A stretch of 37,171 bases of DNA from Chloroflexota bacterium (GTDB lineage: Bacteria; Chloroflexota; Anaerolineae; CG2-30-64-16). The position numbers were made by a program, and so were the translations under genes. The notes beneath the pieces are model-generated. The model saw nothing but the letters and a program-made list of their open reading frames with translations. It was not told the origin of the DNA and ran no database searches. The stretch's first letter is position 1; every line of letters starts with the position of its first letter. Below, piece by piece: positions 8,276-16,471 of the stretch. The stretch spans positions 1-37,171 of the forward strand of contig JAPLHB010000064.1 in NCBI GenBank assembly GCA_026389845.1. Reading direction: 5' to 3'.

Positions 8276-9916
8276 ATGGCTACCACACTTCCGCTGACGC
8301 AACGCCCGGCCTGGCAGGCGCTCGAAGCGCACTACCGGAAGACCAAGGGACTTCACCTGCGCACGCTCTTTGCCGAAGACCCACGGCGGGGTGAGCGCCT
8401 CACCTGCGAGGCCGTCGGCCTCTACCTGGACTACTCGAAGAATCGCATCACCGATGAGACGCTCAGGCTGCTGGTCAACCTGGCCAACGAATGCGGGCTT
8501 GCCGAACGCATCGCCGCGATGTTCCGCGGCGACAAGATCAACGTCACCGAGAATCGCGCGGTGCTGCACGTCGCACTGCGTGCCCCGCGTGATGCGCACA
8601 TCTACGTGGACGGCGCCGATGTGATCCCGGAAGTCCACGCGGTCCTGGACAAAATGGCCGCGTTTGCCACACGCCTCCGCGCGGGCGAGTGGCTGGGCTA
8701 TACCGGCCGGCGCATCCGCAGCGTGGTCAACGTCGGTATCGGCGGCTCGGATCTCGGCCCCGTCATGGCCTACGAGGCGCTGAAGAGCTACAGCGCACGC
8801 GACCTGACGTTCCGGTTCGTTTCCAACGTGGACGGCACCGATTTCGCCGAGGCCACGCGCGATCTCGATCCAGCCGAGACGCTCTTCATCGTCTCGTCGA
8901 AGACCTTCACCACGCAGGAGACGATGACCAACGCCCGCACGGCCCGCGCCTGGTGTCTGCGGGCGCTCGGCGATGAGCAGGCCATCGCCCGGCATTTCGT
9001 AGCCGTCTCGACCAACGCGGTAGAGGTGGCGAAGTTCGGCATTGACACCGCCAATATGGTCGGTTTTTGGGACTGGGTGGGCGGACGCTATTCCATGGAT
9101 TCGGCCATCGGGCTTTCTACGATGATCGCGATCGGGCCGGACAATTTCCGTGCGTTGCTTGATGGGTTCCACGCCATGGACGAGCACTTCCGCACCGCGC
9201 CGTTCGAGCGCAATCTGCCGGCGCTGCTGGGGCTGCTGACCATCTGGTACAACTGCTTCTTCGGCGCACAAACGGTCGCGGTGTTGCCCTACGACCAGTA
9301 TCTCAAACGTTTTCCGGCCTACCTGCAGCAGTTGACGATGGAGAGCAACGGGAAGTCCACCACCCTGGATGGCGCGGTGGTGACGTACCAGACCAGCCCG
9401 GTCTACTGGGGCGAACCAGGCACGAACGGGCAGCACTCGTTCTACCAGCTCATCCACCAGGGCACCAAGCTCATCCCGTGCGATTTCATCGGCTTCGCGC
9501 AGGCGCTCAACCCGCTGGGCCAGCATCACGACCTGCTGATGTCCAACGTCTTTGCGCAGGCCGAGGCACTGGCGTTCGGCAAGACCGCGGAGCAAGTGCG
9601 GGCCGAGGGCACGCCGGAGTGGCTGGTGCCGCATCGTACCTTCGAGGGTAATCGCCCGTCGAACGTGCTCCTGGGCGAGCGGCTGACGCCCGCGATGTTG
9701 GGCAAGCTGGTGGCGCTCTACGAGCACAGCGTCTTCACGCAGGGCGCGATCTGGAACATTGATCCGTTCGACCAGTGGGGCGTGGAGTTGGGGAAGATGT
9801 TGGCGCGGCGCATCGTTCCCGAGCTGGCAAGCACGGACCAACCAGATCTCAAGCACGACAACTCGACCAATACGCTGATTCGGCGCTATCGCACGCTGCG
9901 AAATACTGGCAGGTGA
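8276..9916 (+). CDS. pgi: Glucose-6-phosphate isomerase
   Basis: A 546-aa phosphoglucose isomerase that interconverts glucose-6-phosphate and fructose-6-phosphate. The sugar-phosphate binding signatures are intact: [18 protein letters not shown], then [12 protein letters not shown], and near the C-terminus the family signature ending [11 protein letters not shown]. The length matches the long bacterial/eukaryotic type (E. coli-like) rather than the short form. The ATG at 8276 has AAGGAG upstream. Its placement after an exporter operon and near pyk is not a classical operon, but puts two glycolytic genes within 5 kb of the secreted starch-degrading enzyme. Confidence 0.97.
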   Translation: MATTLPLTQRPAWQALEAHYRKTKGLHLRTLFAEDPRRGERLTCEAVGLYLDYSKNRITDETLRLLVNLANECGLAERIAAMFRGDKINVTENRAVLHVALRAPRDAHIYVDGADVIPEVHAVLDKMAAFATRLRAGEWLGYTGRRIRSVVNVGIGGSDLGPVMAYEALKSYSARDLTFRFVSNVDGTDFAEATRDLDPAETLFIVSSKTFTTQETMTNARTARAWCLRALGDEQAIARHFVAVSTNAVEVAKFGIDTANMVGFWDWVGGRYSMDSAIGLSTMIAIGPDNFRALLDGFHAMDEHFRTAPFERNLPALLGLLTIWYNCFFGAQTVAVLPYDQYLKRFPAYLQQLTMESNGKSTTLDGAVVTYQTSPVYWGEPGTNGQHSFYQLIHQGTKLIPCDFIGFAQALNPLGQHHDLLMSNVFAQAEALAFGKTAEQVRAEGTPEWLVPHRTFEGNRPSNVLLGERLTPAMLGKLVALYEHSVFTQGAIWNIDPFDQWGVELGKMLARRIVPELASTDQPDLKHDNSTNTLIRRYRTLRNTGR

Positions 9917-9940
9917 TGACGGTGTCGGCGCAAGGCGAAG

Positions 9941-11020
9941 TTACTCACGCACCTCATCCGGGCGAACCTCCCGCCTCTCACGCGCAGAAATGTGCGCAGC
10001 CAGCGCAAACTGGAGTACCGCGCGCCCGGTCGCGCCGTCGAGGCGGGGATGCCCTCCTCTCGTCAGCACCTCGATCAGGTCGCGCGTGCAATCAATGAAG
10101 CTGTCGTGCCACTCGACGCGTTCCACAGGAATCGGCGTCGTCTTGCCGTCCTTGAAGAGCATCAGCGGCGGCAGATCCACGGTGCGCGCGGTACAGCGGT
10201 TGACGAAGATGATCCCCTTGTCCCCGATCACCTCCACCCGGTCGTCGTCCGCGTAGTAGATCGAATCCATGACCATGTTCGGCGTGTGCGCGAAGTCCAG
10301 CAGGCCGTAGCGGCGGGCCGCCTTGTACTGGAACATGATCGTGGCTGGCGCGTCTACGTAGAGGGGCAAGACCGGAATGGCTTTGCTGCGGTCAAGCCAG
10401 GCGACTACGCGCTCCACATCGCCCCCCAGGGTGTGGGCCAGGGAAAAGAGATGGTAGCCGTGGTCGAAGACCAGCGGTCCACCGCCGGCCTTTTCCTGCT
10501 GGAACCGCCAGAGCCACGCCCGCAGCGGCACCTTCCACGCGGTCTTACTCTTGCCTGTGCTGACGTGCAGCCGGATCATCTGCGGTTCGCCGATCTCGCC
10601 CGCCTCGATCATCTGTTTCGCGACCACGTGGGGCGGGTAGAAGACGAAGTTCTCGTAGACGCGCAGCACGACCTTCGCTTCCGCGGCGGCCGCGATCATC
10701 CGGTCAGCCTCGGCCACGGTGAGCGCCATCGGCTTTTGCACCGAGACGTGCTTGCCCGCCTTGCATGCCGCGACCGTCATCGCCGCGTGCAGATGGTGGG
10801 GCACCAGCAGTTCCACCAGGTCTACTTCGGGATCGTCCAACAGGCGGCTGTAGTCCGTGTAGACCTTGTTCACGCCCCAGGACTTGGCCTTCGCCTGGGC
10901 CAGGTTCTGCCTGGTGTCGCAGACGGCCACAAGACGGGCATCCTCACGGCCGCGATAGCCCAACTCGTGCAGGTCGGCGATCCGGCCGCAGCCGACGATC
11001 GCCACGCGAAGGAGTGGCAT
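9941..11020 (-). CDS. Gfo/Idh/MocA family oxidoreductase
   Basis: A 359-aa NAD(P)-dependent sugar or polyol dehydrogenase. The N-terminal Rossmann fold has VAIVGCGRIADLH; the usual EKP catalytic-lysine motif is present as QKPMALT, and the second-domain D-x2-x-H pair appears as FDHGYHLF. The family includes inositol 2-dehydrogenases, glucose-fructose oxidoreductases and related enzymes; substrate cannot be read from sequence. The start at 11020 is chosen because GGAGGTG lies seven bases upstream; an extension to 11101 would translate a heptamer array. It is the last gene of a minus-strand operon with a transporter, an IlvD/Edd dehydratase and an IolD-like enzyme, which suggests oxidation of the imported polyol or sugar acid. 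Confidence 0.93.
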   Translation of the reverse strand: MPLLRVAIVGCGRIADLHELGYRGREDARLVAVCDTRQNLAQAKAKSWGVNKVYTDYSRLLDDPEVDLVELLVPHHLHAAMTVAACKAGKHVSVQKPMALTVAEADRMIAAAAEAKVVLRVYENFVFYPPHVVAKQMIEAGEIGEPQMIRLHVSTGKSKTAWKVPLRAWLWRFQQEKAGGGPLVFDHGYHLFSLAHTLGGDVERVVAWLDRSKAIPVLPLYVDAPATIMFQYKAARRYGLLDFAHTPNMVMDSIYYADDDRVEVIGDKGIIFVNRCTARTVDLPPLMLFKDGKTTPIPVERVEWHDSFIDCTRDLIEVLTRGGHPRLDGATGRAVLQFALAAHISARERREVRPDEVRE

Positions 11021-11040
11021 GGTACACCTCCGAACGGTTG

Positions 11041-11145
11041 CTGGTGCGTGGTGCGTGGTGCGTAGTGCGTGGTGCGTGCTCTGCCATGAATCACGAACCA
11101 CGAACCACGAACCACGAACTACGGATCACGAATCACGAATCACGT
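11041..11145. repeat. Heptanucleotide array, GTGGTGC then ACCACGA/ATCACGA
   Basis: Fifteen units in one register: CTGGTGC, GTGGTGC, GTGGTGC, GTAGTGC, GTGGTGC, two degenerate units, then ATCACGA, three ACCACGA, ACTACGG and ATCACGA-type units. The left and right halves are roughly complementary, so the transcript could fold. The array fills the gap between the transporter and oxidoreductase genes; the TGA stop of the transporter (minus strand, 11133-11135) lies in an ATCACGA unit. Confidence 0.92.
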
Positions 11146-12488
11146 CCCGCCAGCTTCGCCCGCATCTCCCGATGCGTCGCGCGCGTGATCGGATACCAGA
11201 TCAACAGCGGCAGGCAGAGGGCGATGAGGACCGCCGGAACTGGCCCGAAGAACAGGCGGATGCCCAGGAGGGTCTGGTCGGTCTGCGCGACGTTGGGCGC
11301 GTAGCGGAAGAGCGCCAGAATCCAGCCGGTGGATGCGATCGCCAGCGCCTCCGATGCCTTGGTCGCCAGGCCCCACACGCCGAAATACATGCCGCTGCGC
11401 TGCTCGCCGGTCGTCAGGCGGTCGTGATCCACCACGTCGGGCACCATGGCCCAGGGAAAGACCCACTGCGCGCCGAAACCGATCCCCGCGACGGCTGCGA
11501 CCGCGTACACCCACGGCGTCGGCCGGTGGGGCAGGAGGAAAGTGGCCGCCACCGCCAGCCCGCCGATCGCCATGCCCAGCGCGTAGGCCGGGCCTTTGTT
11601 CCACCGGTCAGCGAGCAGCTTCCATGGAAAGAGAGCCAGGACCACGCACACCAGCATCAGCCCCATCACCAGTGGAACCTGTGCCTCCATGCCGAGTTGA
11701 TAGATCAGGAAGTACGCCATCAGCGTCTTGACCAGCGCAAACGCGCCGTTGAGGATCAGATACGCGACGAGCAACCGCACGAACGGCCGGTTGCGGAAGG
11801 TTTGTAGAAAAGTGCGCAGCGGCGGCGTCGTGGCCCGCATCTCGGTCATTTGTTTGCGCTCGCGCAGCCCCGCGGCCGCGATCAACAGCGCCGCGGCCGC
11901 GATGACGCCGTAGATGATGCCGATCCCGCCGTAGCCGGCGCGCTTGGTGATAAAGAGGGCGACGATGGCCGGAGTCAGCGCCGCGCCCACCAGGTACGCC
12001 GGCACCGCCAAGGTCATGCGATAGGTGGTCAGGCTGGCGCGCTCGTCGTAGTCGTCGGTTAGTTCGGCGGTCAGCGCGTAATAGGGCACGTTGGTCATCG
12101 TCCAGAGCGTGTCGAACAGGGCGAAGGTGAGCAGCACCCAGAGGAAGACGCCGATCCCCGACAGCCTGCCTGGGACGAACCAGAGCAGCATGATGCTCAG
12201 GGCCAGCGGCACGGCGCCGAAGAACATAAAGACCCGCCGCTTGCCGAAGCGCCGCGAGGTCGTCCGATCCGACACCCAGCCGAAGAGCGGATCGTTGACT
12301 GCGTCCCAGAGCTTGGCGAAAAAGAGGGCGCTGCCCACCACAGCCGCCGGCAGCAGCGCGGCGTCGGTGTAGAAGATCATCAGGAAGAACTGGATCGCCG
12401 AGTTCACGAGCGCGTTGCCGACGTCGCCCACGCCGTAGAGGAGTTTGGTTTTGACGGGGAGCTTGTCCGAAGATGGTTGGCCTGGCAT
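11133..12488 (-). CDS. MFS sugar transporter, GPH (MelB-like) family
   Basis: A 451-aa protein with about 12 membrane helices. The N-terminal KLLYGVGDVGNALVNSAIQFFLMIFYTD and the AKLWDAVNDPLFGWVSDRT loop are hallmarks of the glycoside-pentoside-hexuronide:cation symporter family; the second contains the acidic residues used for cation coupling in MelB. The RFGKRRVFMFFG segment is the usual loop 2-3 motif. It would import a sugar, sugar acid or glycoside with a cation. It is the third gene of the minus-strand operon, 33 bp downstream of the dehydratase gene. The last residues (GRDS) and stop come from a heptamer array, so the C-terminus has probably been trimmed or replaced. Confidence 0.93.
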   Translation of the reverse strand: MPGQPSSDKLPVKTKLLYGVGDVGNALVNSAIQFFLMIFYTDAALLPAAVVGSALFFAKLWDAVNDPLFGWVSDRTTSRRFGKRRVFMFFGAVPLALSIMLLWFVPGRLSGIGVFLWVLLTFALFDTLWTMTNVPYYALTAELTDDYDERASLTTYRMTLAVPAYLVGAALTPAIVALFITKRAGYGGIGIIYGVIAAAALLIAAAGLRERKQMTEMRATTPPLRTFLQTFRNRPFVRLLVAYLILNGAFALVKTLMAYFLIYQLGMEAQVPLVMGLMLVCVVLALFPWKLLADRWNKGPAYALGMAIGGLAVAATFLLPHRPTPWVYAVAAVAGIGFGAQWVFPWAMVPDVVDHDRLTTGEQRSGMYFGVWGLATKASEALAIASTGWILALFRYAPNVAQTDQTLLGIRLFFGPVPAVLIALCLPLLIWYPITRATHREMRAKLAGRDS

Positions 12489-12521
12489 ATCTGTCCTCCT
12501 ACCTGTTGATGGTGCTGCGTC

Positions 12522-14186
12522 TCACTGCCACACCGCCCCTTCGTCGGCCTGCGAGACGAGCTTGCGGTACGTGTCGAGGAAGCCACCCGTCACCCGCGGC
12601 GGCCGCGGCTGCCAGGCCGCCAGGCGACGGGCCAACTCCAGTTCTTCGACCTCAAGGTTGAGCCGACGATGGGGGATGTCAATCTCAATCAAATCACCAT
12701 CCTGCACCGCGGCAATCGGGCCACCGATAGCCGCTTCGGGCGCGACATGGCCGATGCACGGGCCGCGCGTGGCACCCGAATAGCGACCGTCGGTGATCAT
12801 GGCGACCGACTCGCCCAGCCCCATGCCTACCAGCATCGCGGCCGGGATGGAAAGCTCACGCATCCCCGGCCCGCCGACCGGCCCCTCGTTGCGGATCACC
12901 AGCACGTCGCCGGGGCGGATCGCGGCCATCGTGAGCGAATCCGCTAACTCCTCCTCGCACTCGAACACCCTGGCCGGGCCGGTGTGATGCCACATGGCGG
13001 GCGCGACCCCGCTCTGCTTGACGACCGCGCCCCGCGGGGCCAGATTGCCGCGCAGGATCGCCAGCCCGCCCTCCGGTGCCAGGGGCGCGGTGAGGGGCTG
13101 GAGCACGTCGGGCCGCGTCACCCGCGCCTGGGCCGCGCGCGCGCCGATCGTCTCACCGGTCACGGTGGCGGCGTCACGCTGCAGCAATGGCGCAAGGATA
13201 CTCAGCACGGCCGAGACGCCGCCCGCGGCGTGAAGGTCGTTGACGGTATACCGGCTGGCCGGGCGGAACTTGCCGACCAGGGGCGTCTGCCGGCTGAGCG
13301 CATCGAAGACACCCAGGTCCAAGGCCACGCCGGCCGCGCGGGCGAGCGCGAGGAGATGCAACGTCGCGTTGGTGGAACCGCCGGTCGCCAGCACGACGCG
13401 GATCGCGTTCTCGAAGCTCGCGCGGGTCAGCAGGGCACGCGGCGTCAAGTTCGCCTGTCCCACCAAACCCACGACCTGCCGTCCGCTCTCCACGCACAGC
13501 GCCTGCCGGTCGGGATGCGTCGCGCCGAGCGTCGCGCAGCCTGGCAGGGTCAGGCCCAGCGCCTCCGTCACGCAGGCCATGGTATTGGCCGTGCCCAAAA
13601 AGCTGCACGCACCGGGACCGGGACAGGCACACGTCTCGATATCGTGAAACTCCTCATTCGAGATCAGTCCCGCGGCCACGCGACCCATCCCTTCTTTCAC
13701 GTCGCTGAGGATAATCTCGCGCTCGCCCACGCGGCCGGAAGCCATCGGGCCGCCCGTGACGAAGATCGTCGGAAGGTTCAGCCGCGCCGCGGCCATGAGC
13801 ATCCCAGGGATGATCTTGTCGCACGAGCAGAGCATGACCAGCGCATCGAAGCGATGGGCCAGGGTCATGAGCTCCACCGACGCCGCGATCACCTCGCGCA
13901 GCGGCAAGATCGCGTGCATCCCGCGGCCCTGGGCGATGCCGTCGCAGGGTGCGACGGTGTTGAACTCGACCGGCATCCCGCCCGCTTGGCGCACGCCTTC
14001 CTTGACCCACGCGGCCAGCTCGCGGAGGTGCAAGTGGCCGGGGGTGGTCTCGCTCCACGAGTTGACAATGCCGATCATCGGCCTGGCGAAGTCGTCGTCG
14101 CCAAAGCCCATCGGCCGGAACAACGCACGGGGGTAGGCGCCGTGGAGGCCCTGGAAGAGGTTATGGGGGGGCGTCATGTCGTCCAT
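12522..14186 (-). CDS. IlvD/Edd family dehydratase
   Basis: A 554-aa iron-sulfur dehydratase. Cluster and metal residues are visible: Cys81 and Asp82 (APCDGIAQG), Cys122-Asp123-Lys124 ([11 protein letters not shown]) and Cys194 ([12 protein letters not shown]). Much of the sequence follows dihydroxy-acid dehydratase (including [10 protein letters not shown] and GGPMASG), but the CDGIAQG block recalls 6-phosphogluconate dehydratase (CDGVTQG, from memory). The enzyme class removes water from 2,3-dihydroxy acids or aldonic acids. Because the neighbours are a sugar transporter, a Gfo/Idh oxidoreductase and an IolD-like hydrolase, with no ilvB/C/A genes, I favour a sugar-acid or polyol substrate over branched-chain amino acid synthesis. 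The gap to the upstream gene is only 12 bp. Confidence 0.9.
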   Translation of the reverse strand: MDDMTPPHNLFQGLHGAYPRALFRPMGFGDDDFARPMIGIVNSWSETTPGHLHLRELAAWVKEGVRQAGGMPVEFNTVAPCDGIAQGRGMHAILPLREVIAASVELMTLAHRFDALVMLCSCDKIIPGMLMAAARLNLPTIFVTGGPMASGRVGEREIILSDVKEGMGRVAAGLISNEEFHDIETCACPGPGACSFLGTANTMACVTEALGLTLPGCATLGATHPDRQALCVESGRQVVGLVGQANLTPRALLTRASFENAIRVVLATGGSTNATLHLLALARAAGVALDLGVFDALSRQTPLVGKFRPASRYTVNDLHAAGGVSAVLSILAPLLQRDAATVTGETIGARAAQARVTRPDVLQPLTAPLAPEGGLAILRGNLAPRGAVVKQSGVAPAMWHHTGPARVFECEEELADSLTMAAIRPGDVLVIRNEGPVGGPGMRELSIPAAMLVGMGLGESVAMITDGRYSGATRGPCIGHVAPEAAIGGPIAAVQDGDLIEIDIPHRRLNLEVEELELARRLAAWQPRPPRVTGGFLDTYRKLVSQADEGAVWQ

Positions 14187-14198
14187 TCCGATCTCGCC

Positions 14199-16106
14199 TC
14201 ACAATCCAATGTTGTGCCTGAGTGCCTGCACCGCTTCGCACCTGTTGCCCACGTTCCACCGACCGAAGACGCCCATGCCGCCCAGTTCGTCGGGACCACA
14301 GTAGACCGGGACGTGGATCAGCGTCAGGCCAGCGTGTGACCTGGCCCGGTTCAACGCCTCGTTCAGCGCTGCTGGAGACCGGCCCCCGTCCAGCGCCTGG
14401 ACGCCGCGCACCGCGCGTGCCCAGGCCAGGTAGTCCACCGCCACCGCGTCGCTCGTGGCGAAGGCCACGCCATACTGCGCGGCCTGCAGACCGGAGATGG
14501 CCGCCATGCTGCGGTTGTCCAGCAGGAGGATGCAACCGCGTGCGCCATGCTCGACGCCGTCAATCAGGATTTGCGGGTTCATCGTGAACGAGCCGTCGCC
14601 GGTGATCGCCAGGCCGTAGAACGGCTGGGTCGCCACGGCGGTCGCCAGTAGCGCCGAGACCGCCCAGCCCATATAGCTGGCGCCCGTCTCCGTGAAAGTG
14701 CGGCCCGGGCGGTCGTCCTCGACGATCTGGAAGCCGTTGGCCTGCACGTCCCCCGCGTCGAAGAAGGTGCCCACGTCATGGCCGCGCGCCCAGTCGGTCG
14801 CCAGTTTGATCGCGGCCGGCTGGGTGAGTACTTGATCGCCCCAGCGCTCGTCGTGGAGTGTGGGATGTGCATAACGCGCCGCCTTGAATCCCTCCCAGGC
14901 CGCGCGCTGCGCTGCGCATTCGGCCAGCCAGGGAGAAGGCGCGCGGCCGCCGCGTGCCCGCAGGGCCTCGATCAGCCGCCGGAGCGTTGGCCCCGCGTCG
15001 CCAACCAGGGCGACCGTCTTGCCGTAATGCGTCGCGGCTTCGACATCGCTGTTGATGTTGATCACGTGTTGGACGTTCGGGTAGCCGGTACGGGAGCCAT
15101 CGGACTGGCAGACGCAGCGCGTGCCGATCGCGACCAACAGGTCGGCGTGTTCCATCGCGTAGTTGCCGCAGAGCGAGCCTTTGGAGCCGCCTACGGTCAT
15201 GTTGCGCGGGTGAGCATAGGGAACGATGCCCGTGGCGATGGGCGTGTGGACAGCTACGGCGTCGGTCAGTTCCAGAAACTCCAGAAGCGCTGGCCCGGCT
15301 CCTCGCGCGCCCCCGCCGATCTTGACCACGACCCGCTCGGCTGCGCGCAGCAGGTCGGCGGCCCGGCCATACGCGCCCTCGTCGCCGGCCGCCCCCATGC
15401 GTGGGATCGCGCCGTGGGGCAACTCGTCCAGGTTGAAGCCGGGCAGGCTGGCCGCCTGGGTGTTCATCGGCAGCAGCAGGTAGAACGGCCCGCCCCGGTG
15501 GGGGTGATCTACCGTGACCATCCCGCGGCGCAAGGCCATGGGCAACGCCAGCGGCGTATGGAGGCTGTACGCGCACCCCATCGTCTCGCACAGCCGCAGG
15601 AAAAGCCCCTGCTCGTGTTTGGGGATCTGCTGCATGTTGGGGCCTTCGTCCTCGGTCGTCTCGTCCCCGAACAGATACCAAACGCCGATCCCGTCGGACG
15701 CGGGGACGATGGACGCGGCCAGGGCTTGCAGCGCGCCGGGGCCGATGGAGGTGACGACCGCCGCCTTCTCGCCCGTGACCCAGCGGAGCGCGGTCGCCGC
15801 GTGCGAGGCTTCGTTTTCGTGGCGGACATTGTAGACCCGCACAAGTCCGGCCTCCTGGTAGATGCGGAGCACTTCGCCGACCTCGGTGGAGCCGTGGCCG
15901 AACACTCCGAGGTAGCGTTGGACCCCCTGGCGCAGCAACCCGAGAACGATAGCTTCGGACAGGGTGGTGTCAATGAAAAGAGGCAATGCGCCCGAGGCCA
16001 GGGCGGCCTCGATGCCGCCGGCCGCCGCAATGACCTGGGCGCGAGCGGCGCGTGCGTGGGCCAACTGGCCCTGTGCAGTGAGTGAGTGGGGAGCGGTGTC
16101 GGTCAT
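14199..16106 (-). CDS. ThDP-dependent enzyme, IolD-like
   Basis: A 635-aa thiamine diphosphate enzyme with the three-domain plan of acetolactate synthase relatives. The N-terminal GVFGHGSTEVGEVL and the catalytic-glutamate segment VRHENEASHAATAL precede a central domain; the ThDP/Mg site is ITGDGSFTMNPQILIDG followed by LLLDNRSM. Length and the FGHG motif fit the IolD group (3D-(3,5/4)-trihydroxycyclohexane-1,2-dione hydrolase of inositol breakdown) better than true acetolactate synthase. It is the first gene of the operon and has AAGGAGGT before the ATG at 16106. Other assignments in the ThDP family cannot be excluded; no IolE, IolB or IolC is present, so classical inositol catabolism is not shown. 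Confidence 0.82.
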   Translation of the reverse strand: MTDTAPHSLTAQGQLAHARAARAQVIAAAGGIEAALASGALPLFIDTTLSEAIVLGLLRQGVQRYLGVFGHGSTEVGEVLRIYQEAGLVRVYNVRHENEASHAATALRWVTGEKAAVVTSIGPGALQALAASIVPASDGIGVWYLFGDETTEDEGPNMQQIPKHEQGLFLRLCETMGCAYSLHTPLALPMALRRGMVTVDHPHRGGPFYLLLPMNTQAASLPGFNLDELPHGAIPRMGAAGDEGAYGRAADLLRAAERVVVKIGGGARGAGPALLEFLELTDAVAVHTPIATGIVPYAHPRNMTVGGSKGSLCGNYAMEHADLLVAIGTRCVCQSDGSRTGYPNVQHVININSDVEAATHYGKTVALVGDAGPTLRRLIEALRARGGRAPSPWLAECAAQRAAWEGFKAARYAHPTLHDERWGDQVLTQPAAIKLATDWARGHDVGTFFDAGDVQANGFQIVEDDRPGRTFTETGASYMGWAVSALLATAVATQPFYGLAITGDGSFTMNPQILIDGVEHGARGCILLLDNRSMAAISGLQAAQYGVAFATSDAVAVDYLAWARAVRGVQALDGGRSPAALNEALNRARSHAGLTLIHVPVYCGPDELGGMGVFGRWNVGNRCEAVQALRHNIGL

Positions 16107-16125
16107 TGGCGACCTCCTTCGCCCA

Positions 16126-16154
16126 ATTATAGCCGCGCGTCAAGCACAGGTCAA
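16126..16154 (-). promoter_or_regulatory. Sigma-70-type promoter of the IolD-like operon
   Basis: On the minus strand TTGACC (16154-16149) and a perfect TATAAT (16131-16126) are 17 bases apart. Transcription would start near 16119, giving a leader of only a dozen or so bases that carries the AAGGAGGT ribosome site. Two TTGAC-like hexamers overlap in this region, and the divergent promoter at 16197 is only about 45 bp away, so a shared regulator site is plausible though none is identified. Confidence 0.75.
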
Positions 16155-16196
16155 ACCGTCCGTTGCGGCGCGGATGCCTTTGTGTTCCAACTCCTT

Positions 16197-16225
16197 TTGA
16201 CACCGTCGCCCGCCTGTGGTATTAT
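16197..16225 (+). promoter_or_regulatory. Near-consensus sigma-70 promoter upstream of the leader RNA
   Basis: A perfect TTGACA (16197-16202) and TATTAT (16220-16225) are separated by 17 bases. The predicted start is near 16232. Downstream is a ~190-nt untranslated stretch with a terminator and then the amylopullulanase gene. Confidence 0.8.
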
Positions 16226-16231
16226 CTAACC

Positions 16232-16418
16232 AGATTTATTCGCCGTCTTTCGACCTCCTGCACCGGGCCAGCCGGTGCGTCGCTGTTCCAGGCCGACGTT
16301 CGCTTGCTCCGAAGTTGAAGTAAGAGGCTCGTCATGACTTCTCTTTTCTGGTGCGATCCATTCTTGCCTTCTTAATGAGGCCGTGTCCCCCTTATCCGGG
16401 GACGCGGCCTTTTTTGTT
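16232..16418 (+). ncRNA. Candidate leader RNA or small RNA with intrinsic terminator
   Basis: Between a strong promoter and a strong terminator lie about 190 nt without a plausible gene. A 7-bp hairpin (GCACCGG at 16260-16266 with CCGGTGC at 16272-16278, loop GCCAG) stands early in the transcript, and a weaker AAGAG/CTCTT pairing near 16325-16355. I do not recognise a known riboswitch, 6S, SRP or T-box pattern. It is either an independent small RNA or an attenuator or riboswitch-like leader that decides whether RNA polymerase reads on into the amylopullulanase gene. Confidence 0.55.
16379..16415 (+). terminator. Intrinsic terminator in the amylopullulanase leader
   Basis: GGCCGTGTCCCC (16379-16390) pairs with GGGGACGCGGCC (16398-16409), 12 bp with one G-U pair and a 7-nt loop, followed by six T residues. 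This is a textbook Rho-independent terminator, placed upstream of, not after, the large secreted enzyme gene whose start is 57 bp further on. Confidence 0.88.
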
Positions 16419-16471
16419 TGCCGGAAGCTTGCGTTTTGCCATCCACCATTTCCCAGCGAAAGGAGCGTCCT

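Noticed and set aside
11021..11101. Longer N-terminus for the Gfo/Idh protein
   Set aside because: It would translate array units, while a strong GGAGGTG ribosome site precedes the ATG at 11020.
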